A stretch of 64,000 nt of DNA from Amaurobius ferox (taxonomy: Eukaryota > Arthropoda > Arachnida > Araneae > Amaurobiidae). Where the stretch lies: positions 31,656,018 through 31,720,017 of the forward strand of contig OX578140.1 in assembly GCA_951213105.1 (NCBI GenBank). The letters run 5' to 3'. Below the pieces are notes generated by a model that did no database searches, was not told where the DNA came from, and was given only the letters and a program-made list of their open reading frames with translations. Below, one piece after another: positions 36,413 to 47,327 of the stretch. Each line of letters starts with the position of its first letter. Position 1 is the stretch's first letter. A program made the translations under genes and the position numbers.

Positions 36413-37374
36413 AAAAAAAATCTGATGAGGGCAACACATGACTTTCCTTATATAATGTAATGAATTTAGTACTTTTACAGTGAAAAAAATTGGTTTTTCT
36501 TATAATAGATACTAATATTCTTTTCAAGATATTGAATTTTCGACAATTGGTCGTTACTTTGATAGATTTAGCGTCATTTTTATCCAATTGGCGAGATTTT
36601 CGTTAATTTGGCAACATTTCAAAAAGTCGTCAAGTTGGCGTCATTCCGCCAAATTCGTCACCAAAATACCGCCAAGCGTTATGGGCGGAGAAATAAGTTA
36701 TTCTTACAACAGATAAATGACTATTGGCTTTCAAATACAGAAGTATTACTCAAAGTATCCTTTTTCATGAATGAAACGAACTAGATCCACGAGAATGATG
36801 TCACCCAATTTATCGCATGGTATTACATATGAAAAGTGAACATGTTTCTCAATAGGAAATATTTTTTTATTATTTTATATGACTTTTTGATAATTTATTT
36901 GAAAAATGTGCAATATCTCAAGAACGGTTCATGTTAGCGTTCTGAAATTTATGTCAATCGTTTTCTAATGAAATATTACATAAGAAATGTATATTTGCGT
37001 AACTTTATTAGTGGTTTTGATTTTTTGACGATTTTTTCAAAATTTTATTCGAAAATTTAGGGAGGTTCTGAACATTCGATAGCGTATAAAAACAATAGGC
37101 TTCCAGTGCATACGGATTGTGATTTTTGTACCAAATTTGGTTCGAATCGGTCCATTCGTTCGTCAGTTATCGTCTCCACAGACTCACTGAGACACACACA
37201 CACACACACACACATACTTTCTCACACACACACACACACATACTTTCACACACACACACACAGACATCACTTCAAAAATGTTTGACTTGAAACGTGCTTT
37301 CCCGTCGAAAACTCAAATTCGAATTTAAGACCCCGTCACAATACTTTCCTTATACATTATGTATATAAGGAAAG
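36413..37374 (+). mobile_element. Family A element, copy A8, full length
   Basis: 5' end AATCTGATGAGGGCAACAC, internal TTGGCGA hairpin at about 36587-36680, two CACACA tracts at 37195-37262, 3' hairpin to 37374. Confidence 0.8.
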
Positions 37375-37990
37375 AAATAATTATTTTATTTTAACATTTA
37401 TGAAAAATTCATTTTTGTCACCAAATCAGTCATTCCTAACAATTCTTCATATTTAAAATTGGCATACATATTTTATAAAATTCTTTTTGCAGCACAATTT
37501 TCCTTCCAATCAAAGTAATACGCTTAAATTTCGAACACTTGGGATGTTTTTATTTGACTGAAAATTTGATTTTTCTGTTGTATTTCGCGAAATCCGTTCG
37601 AACACTAGCTTTTGCATTTATAGTAGAGTATACTTGCAGTATAGTATATAGTAGTATTTATAGTATATTTGTATTTATAGTATATTGAGTATATGAATAT
37701 GTGGCACACATTTTAAAATAGAACTTGAAGTTGAACTTTTCGATTAATTATCATTAACATGAAATATCTTAATATGGCCTTAAATTCGTACATAGTGGAT
37801 TTATTATTAAATTGTACATTGCATTATTGTGCCGCAATATAAAACCCTCCAATTATTTACTTTCGAGCGAGTTCTGTAAAAGAATTATTTATTAATATGT
37901 TACTAAATGGATCACATCATTTAAACTTTAACAATAAAACATTTATTAACAACATAAACACTTATTAATTCTTTACACAATTAATTATTA
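37375..37990. other. Unassigned AT-rich stretch
   Basis: Includes a short irregular repeat of TATAGTATATT near 37620-37690 and an AATAAATG on the minus strand near 37945 that could serve as a polyadenylation signal for the small ORF upstream. Confidence 0.45.
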
Positions 37991-38068
37991 GTTTTGGCGG
38001 GGTAACATGTGAGACCACATAAATTGCCTAAACGTTTCTAGACCTAAAGTTATTTGAGGAACACATAC

Positions 38069-38173
38069 CTTCAAATCTGTCTTGGACTTTGTTAGCAGAA
38101 CGTATTTGATGTCGGCTTTGTTACTAGCATTAACTCGTAGGGTAATGCATCCACTCGTAACTTTGTCGATCAT
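38069..38173 (-). CDS. Candidate first coding exon, unknown protein
   Basis: On the minus strand an ATG at 38173 opens 35 codons, beginning MIDKVTSGCITLRVNASN and ending in KSKTDLK, and then AAG is followed directly by GTATGTGT, a good splice donor. The frame also stays open past the donor for 26 more codons (to 37988), so an unspliced 61-residue protein is the alternative. Composition is protein-like (mixed, not AT-driven), but I recognise no family. The promoter-like cluster 300 bases upstream on the same strand supports a transcription unit; an LTR-type element is also possible. Confidence 0.35.
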
Positions 38174-38439
38174 ATTGTACTGCTGACTCCAACACTCGCA
38201 CTTATTTCATTCTCTTAGTATATCAAGTCATCTCTGCAGTACCTGCACAAGTCATAATGTCGCCCGAGTATTAGAACAAGTCTACCAAGTCATAATGTCG
38301 AAGTTATCTGTATAAGTCTGCTCTTTGCACACATCTGCTCAAGTCATGTTCCAAGTTATCTGCACAAGTCGTTATTAGGTCATCTCTGCTGAAGTATTGA
38401 TCAGTGTCCTCCTTAGGTCACAGGTTGTGGCTCCCTTTT

Positions 38440-38540
38440 CTTCCTCGGGGATGTCACGCTCCCCCCTCCCTTGCTTTTATTTGCAGCATTGAGAGTGACG
38501 TAACAAGTCCATTTTCCATTGGTTAAATTTTATCCAATGG
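38440..38540 (-). promoter_or_regulatory. Candidate promoter: two CCAAT boxes, CRE-like site, TATA-like site
   Basis: In minus-strand order: CCATTGG/CCAATGG pair (38540-38516, an inverted pair of CCAAT boxes), TTACGTCA (38503-38496, CRE-like), GCAAATAAAAGC (38483-38472, TATA-like), then GGGAGGGGGGAGCG. The region is markedly GC-richer than its surroundings. Downstream, 38220-38400 has repeated CAAGTCATAATGTCG and CAAGTCAT words. No transcript evidence. Confidence 0.35.
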
Positions 38541-38946
38541 AACCATTTCACAACCTCGTAAGGGCCCGCTCGGCCCCCTCTGCCTTGGCGCTCCTAAATT
38601 TATGGTTTGCTGTAAACCTCGGTGCCATCCAGACTACAAGTATTGTTCGATGTTTCAGATTAATAAATAAATGGCATAAAACTGTCTCACCAAAACACAT
38701 GCGAGATCTATTTCTGGTCTCGCAGAATGTACTCTAAAGCTTATAAACTAGACTACAATATGATATGCAACACAAATAAAGATAAAAAAAGCATATGTAA
38801 CTGTAGAAAATCAATGGTTCCTTCTTTAGTGTAAAAAAACTGGGCCAGAATGCCCAAATGACGCAGACTAAACGGGTCAAACACAAAATGGCTAAATGTT
38901 ATAATCCAATATGGTGGCTCAAAAAGTAATTGTAGCAAAAGACAAG
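38541..38946. other. Unassigned stretch upstream of the candidate promoter
   Basis: Contains GGGCCCGCTCGGCCCCCTCTGCC-like GC-rich bases near 38562-38587 and otherwise AT-rich DNA. No gene called. Confidence 0.45.
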
Positions 38947-39890
38947 AAAAAAAATCTGATGTGGGCAACACATGACTTTCCTTATATAATGTAATGAATT
39001 TACTACTTTTACAGTAAAAAAAAATTGGTTTTTCTTATAGTAGATACTAATATTCTTTCCAAGATATTGAATTTTCGACAAATAGTCGTCATTTTCATTG
39101 ATTTAGCGTCATTTTTATCCATTTGGCGAGATTTTCGTTAATTTGGCAACATTTAAAAAAGTCGCCAAGACATTCCGCTAAATTCGTCGCCAAAATCTCG
39201 CCAAGTGTTATACACTAAGAAATAAGTTATTCTTACAGCAGATAAATGACTATTGGCGTTCAAATACAAAAGTATTATTCAAAGTATCTTTTTTCATGAA
39301 TGGAAGGAGCTAGATCCACGAGAATGATGTCACTCAATTTATCGCATGGTATTACATATGAAAGGTGAACATATTTCTCAATAGGAAATATTTTTATTTT
39401 ATTTTATATGAATTTTTGATAATTTTTTTGAAAAATGTACAATATCTCCAGAACGGTTCATGTTAGCGTTCTAAACTTTATGTCAATCGTTTTCTAATGA
39501 AAAATTACATAAGAAATGTCTATTTGCGGAACTTTATTAGTGGTTTTGAATTTTTGACGATTATTTCAAAATTTCATTCGAAAATTTAGGAGGGTTCTGA
39601 ACATTCGATTGCGTATAAAAACAATAGGCTTCCAGTGCTTACGGATTGTGATTTTTGTACCAAATTTGGTTCAAATCGGTCCATTCGTTCATCAGTTATC
39701 GTCTCCACAGGCTCACTGACACACACACACACACACACTCACATACTTTCACACACACAGACATCACTTCAAAAATGTTTGATTCGTGATCAGGGATCCT
39801 TGAAACGTGCTCTCCCGTCGAAAACTCGAATTCGAATTTTTGACCCCGTCACAATACTTTCCTTATACATTATGTATATAAGGAAAGTAA
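38947..39890 (+). mobile_element. Family A element, copy A9, full length
   Basis: 944 bases from AAATCTGATGTGGGCAACAC to the 3' hairpin. CACACA tracts at 39719-39760. A short deletion lies in the central palindrome (GTCGCCAAGACATTCCG), where other copies have GTCGCCAAGTTGGCGAC. Confidence 0.8.
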
Positions 39891-40640
39891 TAGAAAATTC
39901 CTATCACTAATCATTGTTAGACGACTAGTCATCGGTTTGATTTTTCTTCTGCCTTCATTATTTAAAAGTTCTCTTCACAGTTTTTTCTGATTTTCTTGAA
40001 GCTTTTCATATCAATAAAAATTTCAGTAAGCTGGATAACGATTTATCAATGGCACACAATTTCTCCGATGTTTGCCATGACCAGTGTATAATTTTTCACT
40101 CTTTTTCTGTCCGTTGAGATTATATACTCTAAATTTAACTACTTTTCATTTGCTTATCATGTTCATTTTTTCCTTGTTTGTCTATTTTTTTCTCGTTTTA
40201 CCTCTCTATCACATTGGGCTTCCCCCACTATATTAGATTCTGCCTTTTAGCTATTTTCTGTTTGACGAACTTAGCCTCCGTCATTTGAGCGTTCTGGTCT
40301 GTGATTCTTGCACTGAAGAAGGAAATATATTGATTCCCGAAAGGTACATATGCTTTTTTTTTATCTCTATTTGAGATGCATTTTACGTTGTGATCCAGTT
40401 TATTATTGATTGGACACAAAGTCATGTTTTTTTATTTTTTTAAGACCTTTCGACATAAGATATTGCTTAGTACGATACTGGCATTCATAGAGAACCAAAA
40501 AAGAATTCATATGTCCCTCTGAAACACTGTATTGTTACTTTCTCAAACAATACAAAGGATTCTTCTAACGAAAATTGTTTCGATAATTGTTATACCAAAT
40601 TCTAGAGTTTGGTGGTAATGTGTTTCTACACATATAAATA
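39891..40640. other. Unassigned gap
   Basis: 750 bases, T-rich on the plus strand; no gene or repeat copy recognised. Confidence 0.5.
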
Positions 40641-41125
40641 ACCTTGCTACCGCAGCCGGTAATCGAACCACAGATCTTCGAACTGGCCTGTCGATGCTTT
40701 ACCGTTGAGCTACTGGAACGAAATTGCAAATTCTTATCATCGAAGTGGACTCTGTATTATCCACCCGCTAATGTCAGATTGGCGTGCAACTAACAATCTG
40801 GCTGACTACACCTCCTACTAAACCCTCAGGTTAGCACCCTGCTACTATTTTTACTCTCCGGGTTAGCTATCCTGCGTGGTCTTTGGCCTCCCGATTTGAA
40901 ACCCGTGCTCAATACTCCAAAGTCCACTGAATTCGTGCTAGTCATACTAGGGTCCGACATATTTGCACTAACCTGCAGGGTTAATTTGTTCGGACGCCAT
41001 TGTAAAGAACATTGCTGCCCGAAACGGGAATCGAACCACGGATCTACGTACTTGCAAGCCGACGATCTAGCGTTGCGCTACTGAGACGGAATTGCAGGCT
41101 CTTATTGTCGAGAAGTGGACTCTGC
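40641..41125 (-). mobile_element. Two tRNA-derived heads in direct repeat (SINE- or TRIM-like)
   Basis: Minus-strand tRNA-like units at 40755-40643 and 41125-41012, about 369 bases apart. The second reads CTCAGTAGCGCAACGC (box A) ... GTGGTTCGATTCCCG (a perfect box B); the first reads CCAGTAGCTCAACGGTAAAG ... GTGGTTCGATTACCG. Each is preceded by GAGTCCACTT...AATAAGAGCCTGCAATT. They match at roughly three bases in four. The spacing resembles that of the 25.7-kb TRIM-like element, but no TG/CA ends or target duplication could be fixed. Confidence 0.6.
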
Positions 41126-41800
41126 AAGCACTTGGAACACACTTAAAACATTTTAATTAATATATCCGCCATATATGTATATATATAGTGTGTATATATG
41201 TGTGCGTGCGCATGTGTGTATACTTGCGTGTATATGTCTACATATATGTTAGTGTGAGGTGTAGACAAGCAAACCGTACAGAGGCACCGAAATGTATGCA
41301 AATACACTATGTAAGAAAACTAGAACTATATAAGATTTTTTATACTCAAGTAATTAGCACTTACATTATTCAAAATTTAAGATTTTCATGCCATATATGT
41401 TTATACAGAAGCATCTTTATTCTGAGAACGATGGTATTAGTTTAGTCTGTGCATGAAAATGATTGTTTGAACCACAATATGAATATATATGAAATAAAAA
41501 TCGTATGTTAACACTAATTAACACCCGAAGGATTCAATTCATAAACGCTATTAAGTCAACTTGAAAAATGAATGTTTTAAAAAATTTAGAAATTTAAAAA
41601 CAAATATTTTGTTTGGCATTTTATTATTGTTCCTATATATTTTATAATAACATTCCCTTCTGTATATTGTGTCTATACCCTTAGAAATTTCTCCAGAGTT
41701 ATATTTTAACACTATTGTATTATAATAATTTGATTGAGTCTTATTCACAAAAAGCATCTTACTGTATAGGATGAATTATGTTGTTTGAATTATGATGATT
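41126..41800. other. Unassigned, with TATATGTG-type microsatellite
   Basis: A mixed TATG/TGTG tract at 41165-41250; the rest is AT-rich with no gene seen. Confidence 0.5.
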
Positions 41801-41879
41801 GTTTGTTCGACCCACCTACCAGATGGTGTAAGGTAAGGATGAATTATATTATTTCTTCGACGCAGATCTTTCGAGCTAC

Positions 41880-41990
41880 TCGAAAGTGTAAGGTTTGAAC
41901 CCGGAGGTGTTTGGATGGCCGGAACGCAGTGCGGACGGCATCTACAGGGACCGTATCCACCTTCCCCTACCACCAACCTCATGGAAGGAC
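41880..41990 (-). ncRNA. Possible tRNA-derived SINE head
   Basis: Minus strand reads GGTGGATACGGT (box A-like), then GCCGTCCGCACTGCGTTCCG and CCTCCGGGTTCAAACC (box B-like). Spacing is right for a tRNA-derived sequence but the arms pair poorly. Confidence 0.35.
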
Positions 41991-42442
41991 TTACAGACCA
42001 ACATGTATTTACCATGTCTGAGCATAGGGACAGTTTGTGCAGAAGCGGGGATGAGAATTACTTTGTATAGTAACTTTAAATTTCAAATATAGAATAAAAG
42101 CAATACATAGAATAAAATCAAAATTATAAAAATGATTTTACAGCGAATTTGCATCGTCGCCTACCTTTCATCTATTCTTGAATGTCCTATATTTAATAGA
42201 AAAAAATGCCGTGTTTTTATACAAACCCTTCTTCCCAAAGCAGTCATTTCTCCAGCCGTTGAGGCGGTCGTTATGGAACTTTGTAGAAAAAATGTTAAGT
42301 CAATTTCAAGTCGGATTTGGTGCATGAATGTGACTGACGTTAAAAGAATAAAATGTAATTGCTGCTTATACAGTGTGTCAAGAAAAGTCATGGATCAGGC
42401 AAATAACTCAAGATGTATCGAGTTCGTAAAAGTCGTATATTT

Positions 42443-42640
42443 ACTTTCTCGTATGTAGTTGTATTGAGAAAGTATTGTTTTCACAAAAATTCGAGTCTTT
42501 GATGCCCATATATATTTTAAGACTTACTGAACACTTTTTGACTATTTTTGAAGTGATGTCCGTCTGTCTGCCTGTGGTCGATATTTGTGTACACGAGAGT
42601 AACCACAAATATTAATGGATTTCGCCCAAACTTTATATCC
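42443..42640 (-). mobile_element. Family D hairpin-ended element, 3' end
   Basis: A terminal hairpin with arms ACTTTCTC and GAGAAAGT (42443-42473) is followed by AAAATTCGAGTCTTTGATG and GAAGTGATGTCCGTCTGTCTG. The plan (hairpin, TTCGAG block, GATGTC, GTCTGTC tract) is that of families A and B, but the sequence is different. The 5' limit is not visible. Confidence 0.5.
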
Positions 42641-44260
42641 GTCTTTATTATCAAAAAATCTAGAACTAGATAACATTTTTGTATATTCGAGCGAAAACTT
42701 TAAAATTCATTTAAAATTTAATATTTTTTTAATTTGACATAATCATGCATAAAAGGGTTTAATTATGGCTCAATGATCACAAGACTTTATAGCTTCAATC
42801 ATTGTGAAAAATAGCTTCGATACAGTTTTTTTTGTTTTTGACGTCATTAGTCCCCCTCCGGGGGCAAATTACCCGCCCCCCGGGGGTACATTGTCAAGTA
42901 TGGTATCAGTTGAAAGATTTTTTTCAAGGCCTTTAAAGTGAAGGGTAACACGCTGTCATATAAATATTTGGACCCATGATATCTATTTTTCAAAAATGTT
43001 GTTGTAAAATTTGAAAAAAAGAAGCTATTAAAAAGGAGTTTTGGTATAAAGAAGTTGCGTTCAGCCTCACTCCAGTTCATTTTTATGCAGTTGTATAGGA
43101 AAACCCAATGGTGCTACACGTTGAGACAACTTTCAGGGAGCTGCCTTTCTTTTTTGGCGGTGTACTGGGGGCTATTTTGCTTCCTGTTAGATAAACGGAA
43201 AAAAAATTCAATTACAAAGTTGCGGAGAGTTGCAAAATTAGTAAGCATTATTGTCCGTCCTTCAAAAGATGAACAAAAATCTAACAATTTTAAAAGAGAC
43301 AATTTTATTCATCTTCATGCCACAGTGTAAACATTAGATATTAGAGACTTTAGAAAATACGCACAGACATCTTGTTATACGTGTGCAAGCACGCTTCGTT
43401 GATAAAGGTGAGCATTTTATGCTTTAGGTATACATCACAATCAATTTTATTCTGCTGCATTGTCTAAATTTTCGATTCTGAGGGCAGAGAGTTAAAATGT
43501 ACACACTTCTAGATTCCTTTATATGTTTTGTGTGTATAGAGGGAGGGGATAACAAAAGCGCATTGTACTCATTTTGAAACTTTCTAAAACTTTTCAATTG
43601 ACTTTTTTCCCTCTATCTCTATACTTCTCATGTTACTCGTCTGATCACGACTTTCCTTGACACCCTATACACTTACAACAAACTAATATGAAGAACTGTA
43701 AACCTCCACTAAGTTATATAAGCCAATTAAACATTTTTAAGGGTTTAAAGAAACCAAATATTGCCGTTAAAAACTACAGTTAATCAATCCGCTAAAAAAC
43801 CACAGTTAACCCACAGAAACGCACAGTTATAGTTTAGAATTCTAAAGTAATCACAAAAACAGGTACATCTTGATAAGAAAATTTTACACGGATAAAAGAA
43901 TAACCGTCTTTTCAGCGTGGAATATGAAAAAGCCTGGAGGTTAAAATGCAAGACGTATACTTGATCTCAAAGATTTGACAGTACGGTTTCCATCAAGAGT
44001 AATGCCTATCGAAAACCAATAGTAGTTGTTCAGCCCGAAACTTCTGTAAAAGAAGTAATACAGATATTGCGTGCTTATGTTCAGTTCGAGGTGTGTTAGG
44101 ATAAAATAAAAATATGAGCAAATGTTGTTGAACTCTGTTTTCGTAAAGATATCTAGGTTTTACATTAAAAAGGCGAAAGAAAAATAATTTGATATTTTTA
44201 TGTATGTTACTTTAGAAATGGAAATAAAACGTAGATAAGGAACTACACACACACACACAA

Positions 44261-44261
<1 letters not shown>
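42641..44261. other. Unassigned 1.6 kb
   Basis: Contains a G/C hairpin at 42850-42888 (CCCCCTCCGGGGG and CCCCCCGGGGG, 10 bases apart). No gene, element end or RNA recognised. Confidence 0.5.

Positions 44262-44312
<51 letters not shown>
44262..44312. repeat. (TA)n microsatellite
   Basis: Pure TA of about 48 bases, preceded by ACACACACACAAATG. Confidence 0.95.
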
Positions 44313-44329
44313 TAGCCGAATACCCGTTG

Positions 44330-45405
44330 AAAATCAACGGTCTCACAATAAACAATAATAATGTATATTTTTGAAGAATTCGACTTTCATATCTTTTCGG
44401 CAAATCGAAAATTTTGGTATGCGGAACCCGCTAAAGAAGAAAATATTCGAAAACTGAAATTGTTCACTTTCTTCCTCTCGAACTATCTACATGTACACCA
44501 AATTTGAAGTCGGTATTATTATGAGAATCGGAGATTTTAGTCTGAAGCACCCCCTAGAGTACCAAATATTGGAAAACTGAAATTGCACACTTTCTTCAAA
44601 ACGAACTGTCTACTCGTACACTAAATTTAAAGTCTATCTAATCGCGAAGCATACTTTTTCTTATCATTTTGCCTTTCGAATGTTTTCGGGTGCAGTACCC
44701 ACCCCCTTAATTGAACATTGTCGAAAAACTCTATTCTTGTGTTTTCTATTAGATGATTGGTCCATATACCAAATATTAAGCATTTGTCGCATTTTAAAGG
44801 AGGTATTTCTCATTTATTCCGAAAATAGAACATTTTGGTGCGTGGCACCTCCTAAAGTACAAAATATTGGAAAACTGAAATTGTACATTTTCTTCCTTTC
44901 AAATTATCTAACGGTACACCAAATTTGAAGTCCTCTTATTCTAAAGCATGTTTTTTATCATTTCACCTTTCGTACGTTTTTCTGGAGAGCTCCCCTTAAA
45001 CGAATTTTTGAAAAACTCTATTTGTCTTGGAGTTTTGTACCAAATGAGTAGAACATATACCAAATTTCAAGCCTCTATCAAATTTTAAAGGAGCCGTTTC
45101 GCATTTATTCGTCAAATCAAACATTTCGGCGTGGAAATCTGAAATTGCACACTTTCTTCCTTTTGATCGATTTACCCATACACCAAATTTGAAGTCTCTA
45201 TCTTATGGCAAAGCATGCTTTTCTATCATTTCACTCTTCGAACGTTTTGATGTGGAGCACCCTCTATTTAAACATTTTCGGAAAATACGATTTTTCCAGG
45301 GTTTTTTGTCGAACAATCGACCCATTTACCAGATTGCAAGTCTTTATCTATTCGGGGTGAGCTTAAAAAGAGCGTGATAGACAGACACTTGGCAATTAGT
45401 ATATA
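44330..45405 (-). repeat. 300-bp tandem array, second locus, reversed
   Basis: Reverse complement of the array at 17976-19850. The marker ACCAAATTTGAAGTC falls at about 44497, 44620 (diverged), 44918 and 45182. It ends GACACTTGGCAATTAGTA, exactly the mirror of the start of the first array, and then TATATATA. About 3.5 units. Confidence 0.75.
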
Positions 45406-45409
45406 TATA

Positions 45410-45901
45410 CAGGTTGTCCCAAAAACATTGACTTCCATAGATATTATTATTCCTTAAATATTGATCTTAGACATATATAATAAGGTACAGAATTTTATGA
45501 AATCGAATAAAATTTTCAAGGGAATTAAATTTTAAGAAATACACAATTTCAATTTTTATACGGCCCCCGTACAAACACATTTACAATGAGTAAAATGTGC
45601 CCCATACACTAATAAATTGATGTACAATATTTCAGCATTTTATCATGAAAAGTCTCAAAAAAGATATGAAAAGATAAAAATGCTAACTTAAACCACTTTT
45701 CGATGCATCGACATGGATTCTCAGAGGGGAAAAATCATGTCGACGGATCGCGTTTCAGGGGTCATACACAAATTACAAAAGAAAGCAATGATTACGAAAG
45801 AAACAATTCTGTACCTTTTTTACGCAACTTTGTAATTTGTTATATATGTCTAAAATCAATATTTAAGGAATAAAAGTCGAGGTCAATGTTTTTGGGACAG
45901 C

Positions 45902-45904
<3 letters not shown>
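45410..45904. mobile_element. Mariner-type MITE, 495 bp
   Basis: Ends CAGGTTGTCCCAAAAACATT (left) and the mirror AAGGCTGTCCCAAAAACATT (right) continue as inverted repeats for about 65 bases (to TTAGACATATATAA), with TA on both sides. This CAGG.TGTCCCAAAA form is common among mariner-like elements. The centre has no transposase frame. Confidence 0.75.
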
Positions 45905-45962
<58 letters not shown>

Positions 45963-45963
45963 G
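45905..45963. repeat. (TA)n microsatellite
   Basis: About 56 bases of TA between the MITE and the palindromic retroelement. Confidence 0.95.
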
Positions 45964-46298
45964 TATAATAGTAAAAATTGAAAGATTGGACATGAAGTCA
46001 GCCAACAGGTAATACATAAAAGGCCTAGGGGGATTGTGACCCCTAGTTCCCGTTTACAAGTCGACTTTTCCACCAATGGCAACACTCACGGAGCCATGCA
46101 TTACCTGCGGTTAAATTCAGTACAACGTCTAAACAGAAGACGCCCATATGAAGTATATATCAAACGTAAAATGAAAAAATCCCCCAACATAAGAGCAATA
46201 TAAATGAAACGACACAAAACTAAACCTACTTAAAATATACGAACTACAAATACAAATACCTTACTTCCATCCAAATCACTCACGTCAATTTTACACGC

Positions 46299-46958
46299 TT
46301 AAATAGTTCCTCGCTGTATCGATGCCATTTTATTTCCTGAAATAAAGGTGTTGCCAAAATCCTTACTGAACGCATCGAAAACTTTACTATGTACCACATT
46401 GTAACACTGACAAATAAATATTAAAGGATAATTTTCTGTTATTGCTTCCTTAATAAATATAGAATCATTTTTGATCCTATCCTTTCCATAAGAATGCATT
46501 CTTTCACTACGTTTAAAGTGATTAATGACTATATTGCGAAATATCCTGATACTTAAATTAGAATACCAGTTAAGTATATAATGTATTCTAAAACTGTACT
46601 GTCTTCTTTTATCATAAATAGTATAATACGTTGTCTTGCTAGGTGTTAAATGTATACTTATATCCAGATAGTTGATTGCCTTTGTTTTATCCGAGATATT
46701 CTCAATAAGATTCAAGCAAGCTGGATAAAAGGAAAAATCAAATTCATACCCGTCTCCTGTGTTTTCGTATGCTATGAGGATGTCATCAATAAATCGAAAG
46801 TATACCATTTCGTTTATAAAGTGATTTCCTTGTTCATAATGGTGCAAATATAGATTTGCTAATAATGTCGAGCACCCTCCACCCATTGGCACTCCTTTAA
46901 TTTGTTTGTAATATTCAGTACCATTATACAATATATTTTCATACAATACGATGTCCAA
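46299..46958 (-). pseudogene. Penelope-like reverse transcriptase, C-terminal half, open frame
   Basis: 219 codons without a stop. The visible order is GVPMGGGCSTLLANLYLHHY (RT motif B region), VYFRFIDDILIAYEN (motif C with both Asp), INYLDISIHL and YDKRRQYSFRIHYIL (thumb region), ending ...SGNKMASIQRGTI. This pattern is that of the RT family with GH.ITGDL N-termini generally grouped with Penelope-like elements. The start Met is arbitrary: the frame enters from the unique spacer and the fingers and motif A are missing. A GIY-YIG endonuclease is not visible. The open frame hints at recent arrival, but as it stands the gene is only a fragment. Confidence 0.65.
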
Positions 46959-47327
46959 TTTGCACCATTATGAACACTTTATAAACGAAATGGTATACTT
47001 TCGATTTATTGATGACATCCTCATAGCATACGAAAACACAGGAGACGGGTATGAATTTGATTTTTCCTTTTATCCAGCTTGCTTGAATCTTATTGAGAAT
47101 ATCTCGGATAAAACAAAGGCAATCAACTATCTGGATATAAGTATACATTTAACACCTAGCAAGACAACGTATTATACTATTTATGATAAAAGAAGACAGT
47201 ACAGTTTTAGAATACATTATATAATTAACTGGTATTCTAATTTAAGTATCAGGATATTTCGCAATATAGTCATTAATCACTTTAAACGTAGTGAAAGAAT
47301 GCATTCTTATGGAAAGGATAGGATCAA
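46958..47327 (+). pseudogene. Same reverse transcriptase in the other arm, cut by G2
   Basis: Mirror copy of the coding part from HHYEHFINEMVYFRFIDD to RSERMHSYGKDRI, nearly base for base, then interrupted by element G2. The coding sequence resumes at 49397 with NDSIFIKEAITENYP-like codons and runs to the same stop (about 49568). Confidence 0.65.

Noticed and set aside
40641..41125. Functional tRNA genes
   Set aside because: Box B is good but the acceptor and anticodon arms do not pair, and the units are part of a longer repeated sequence.
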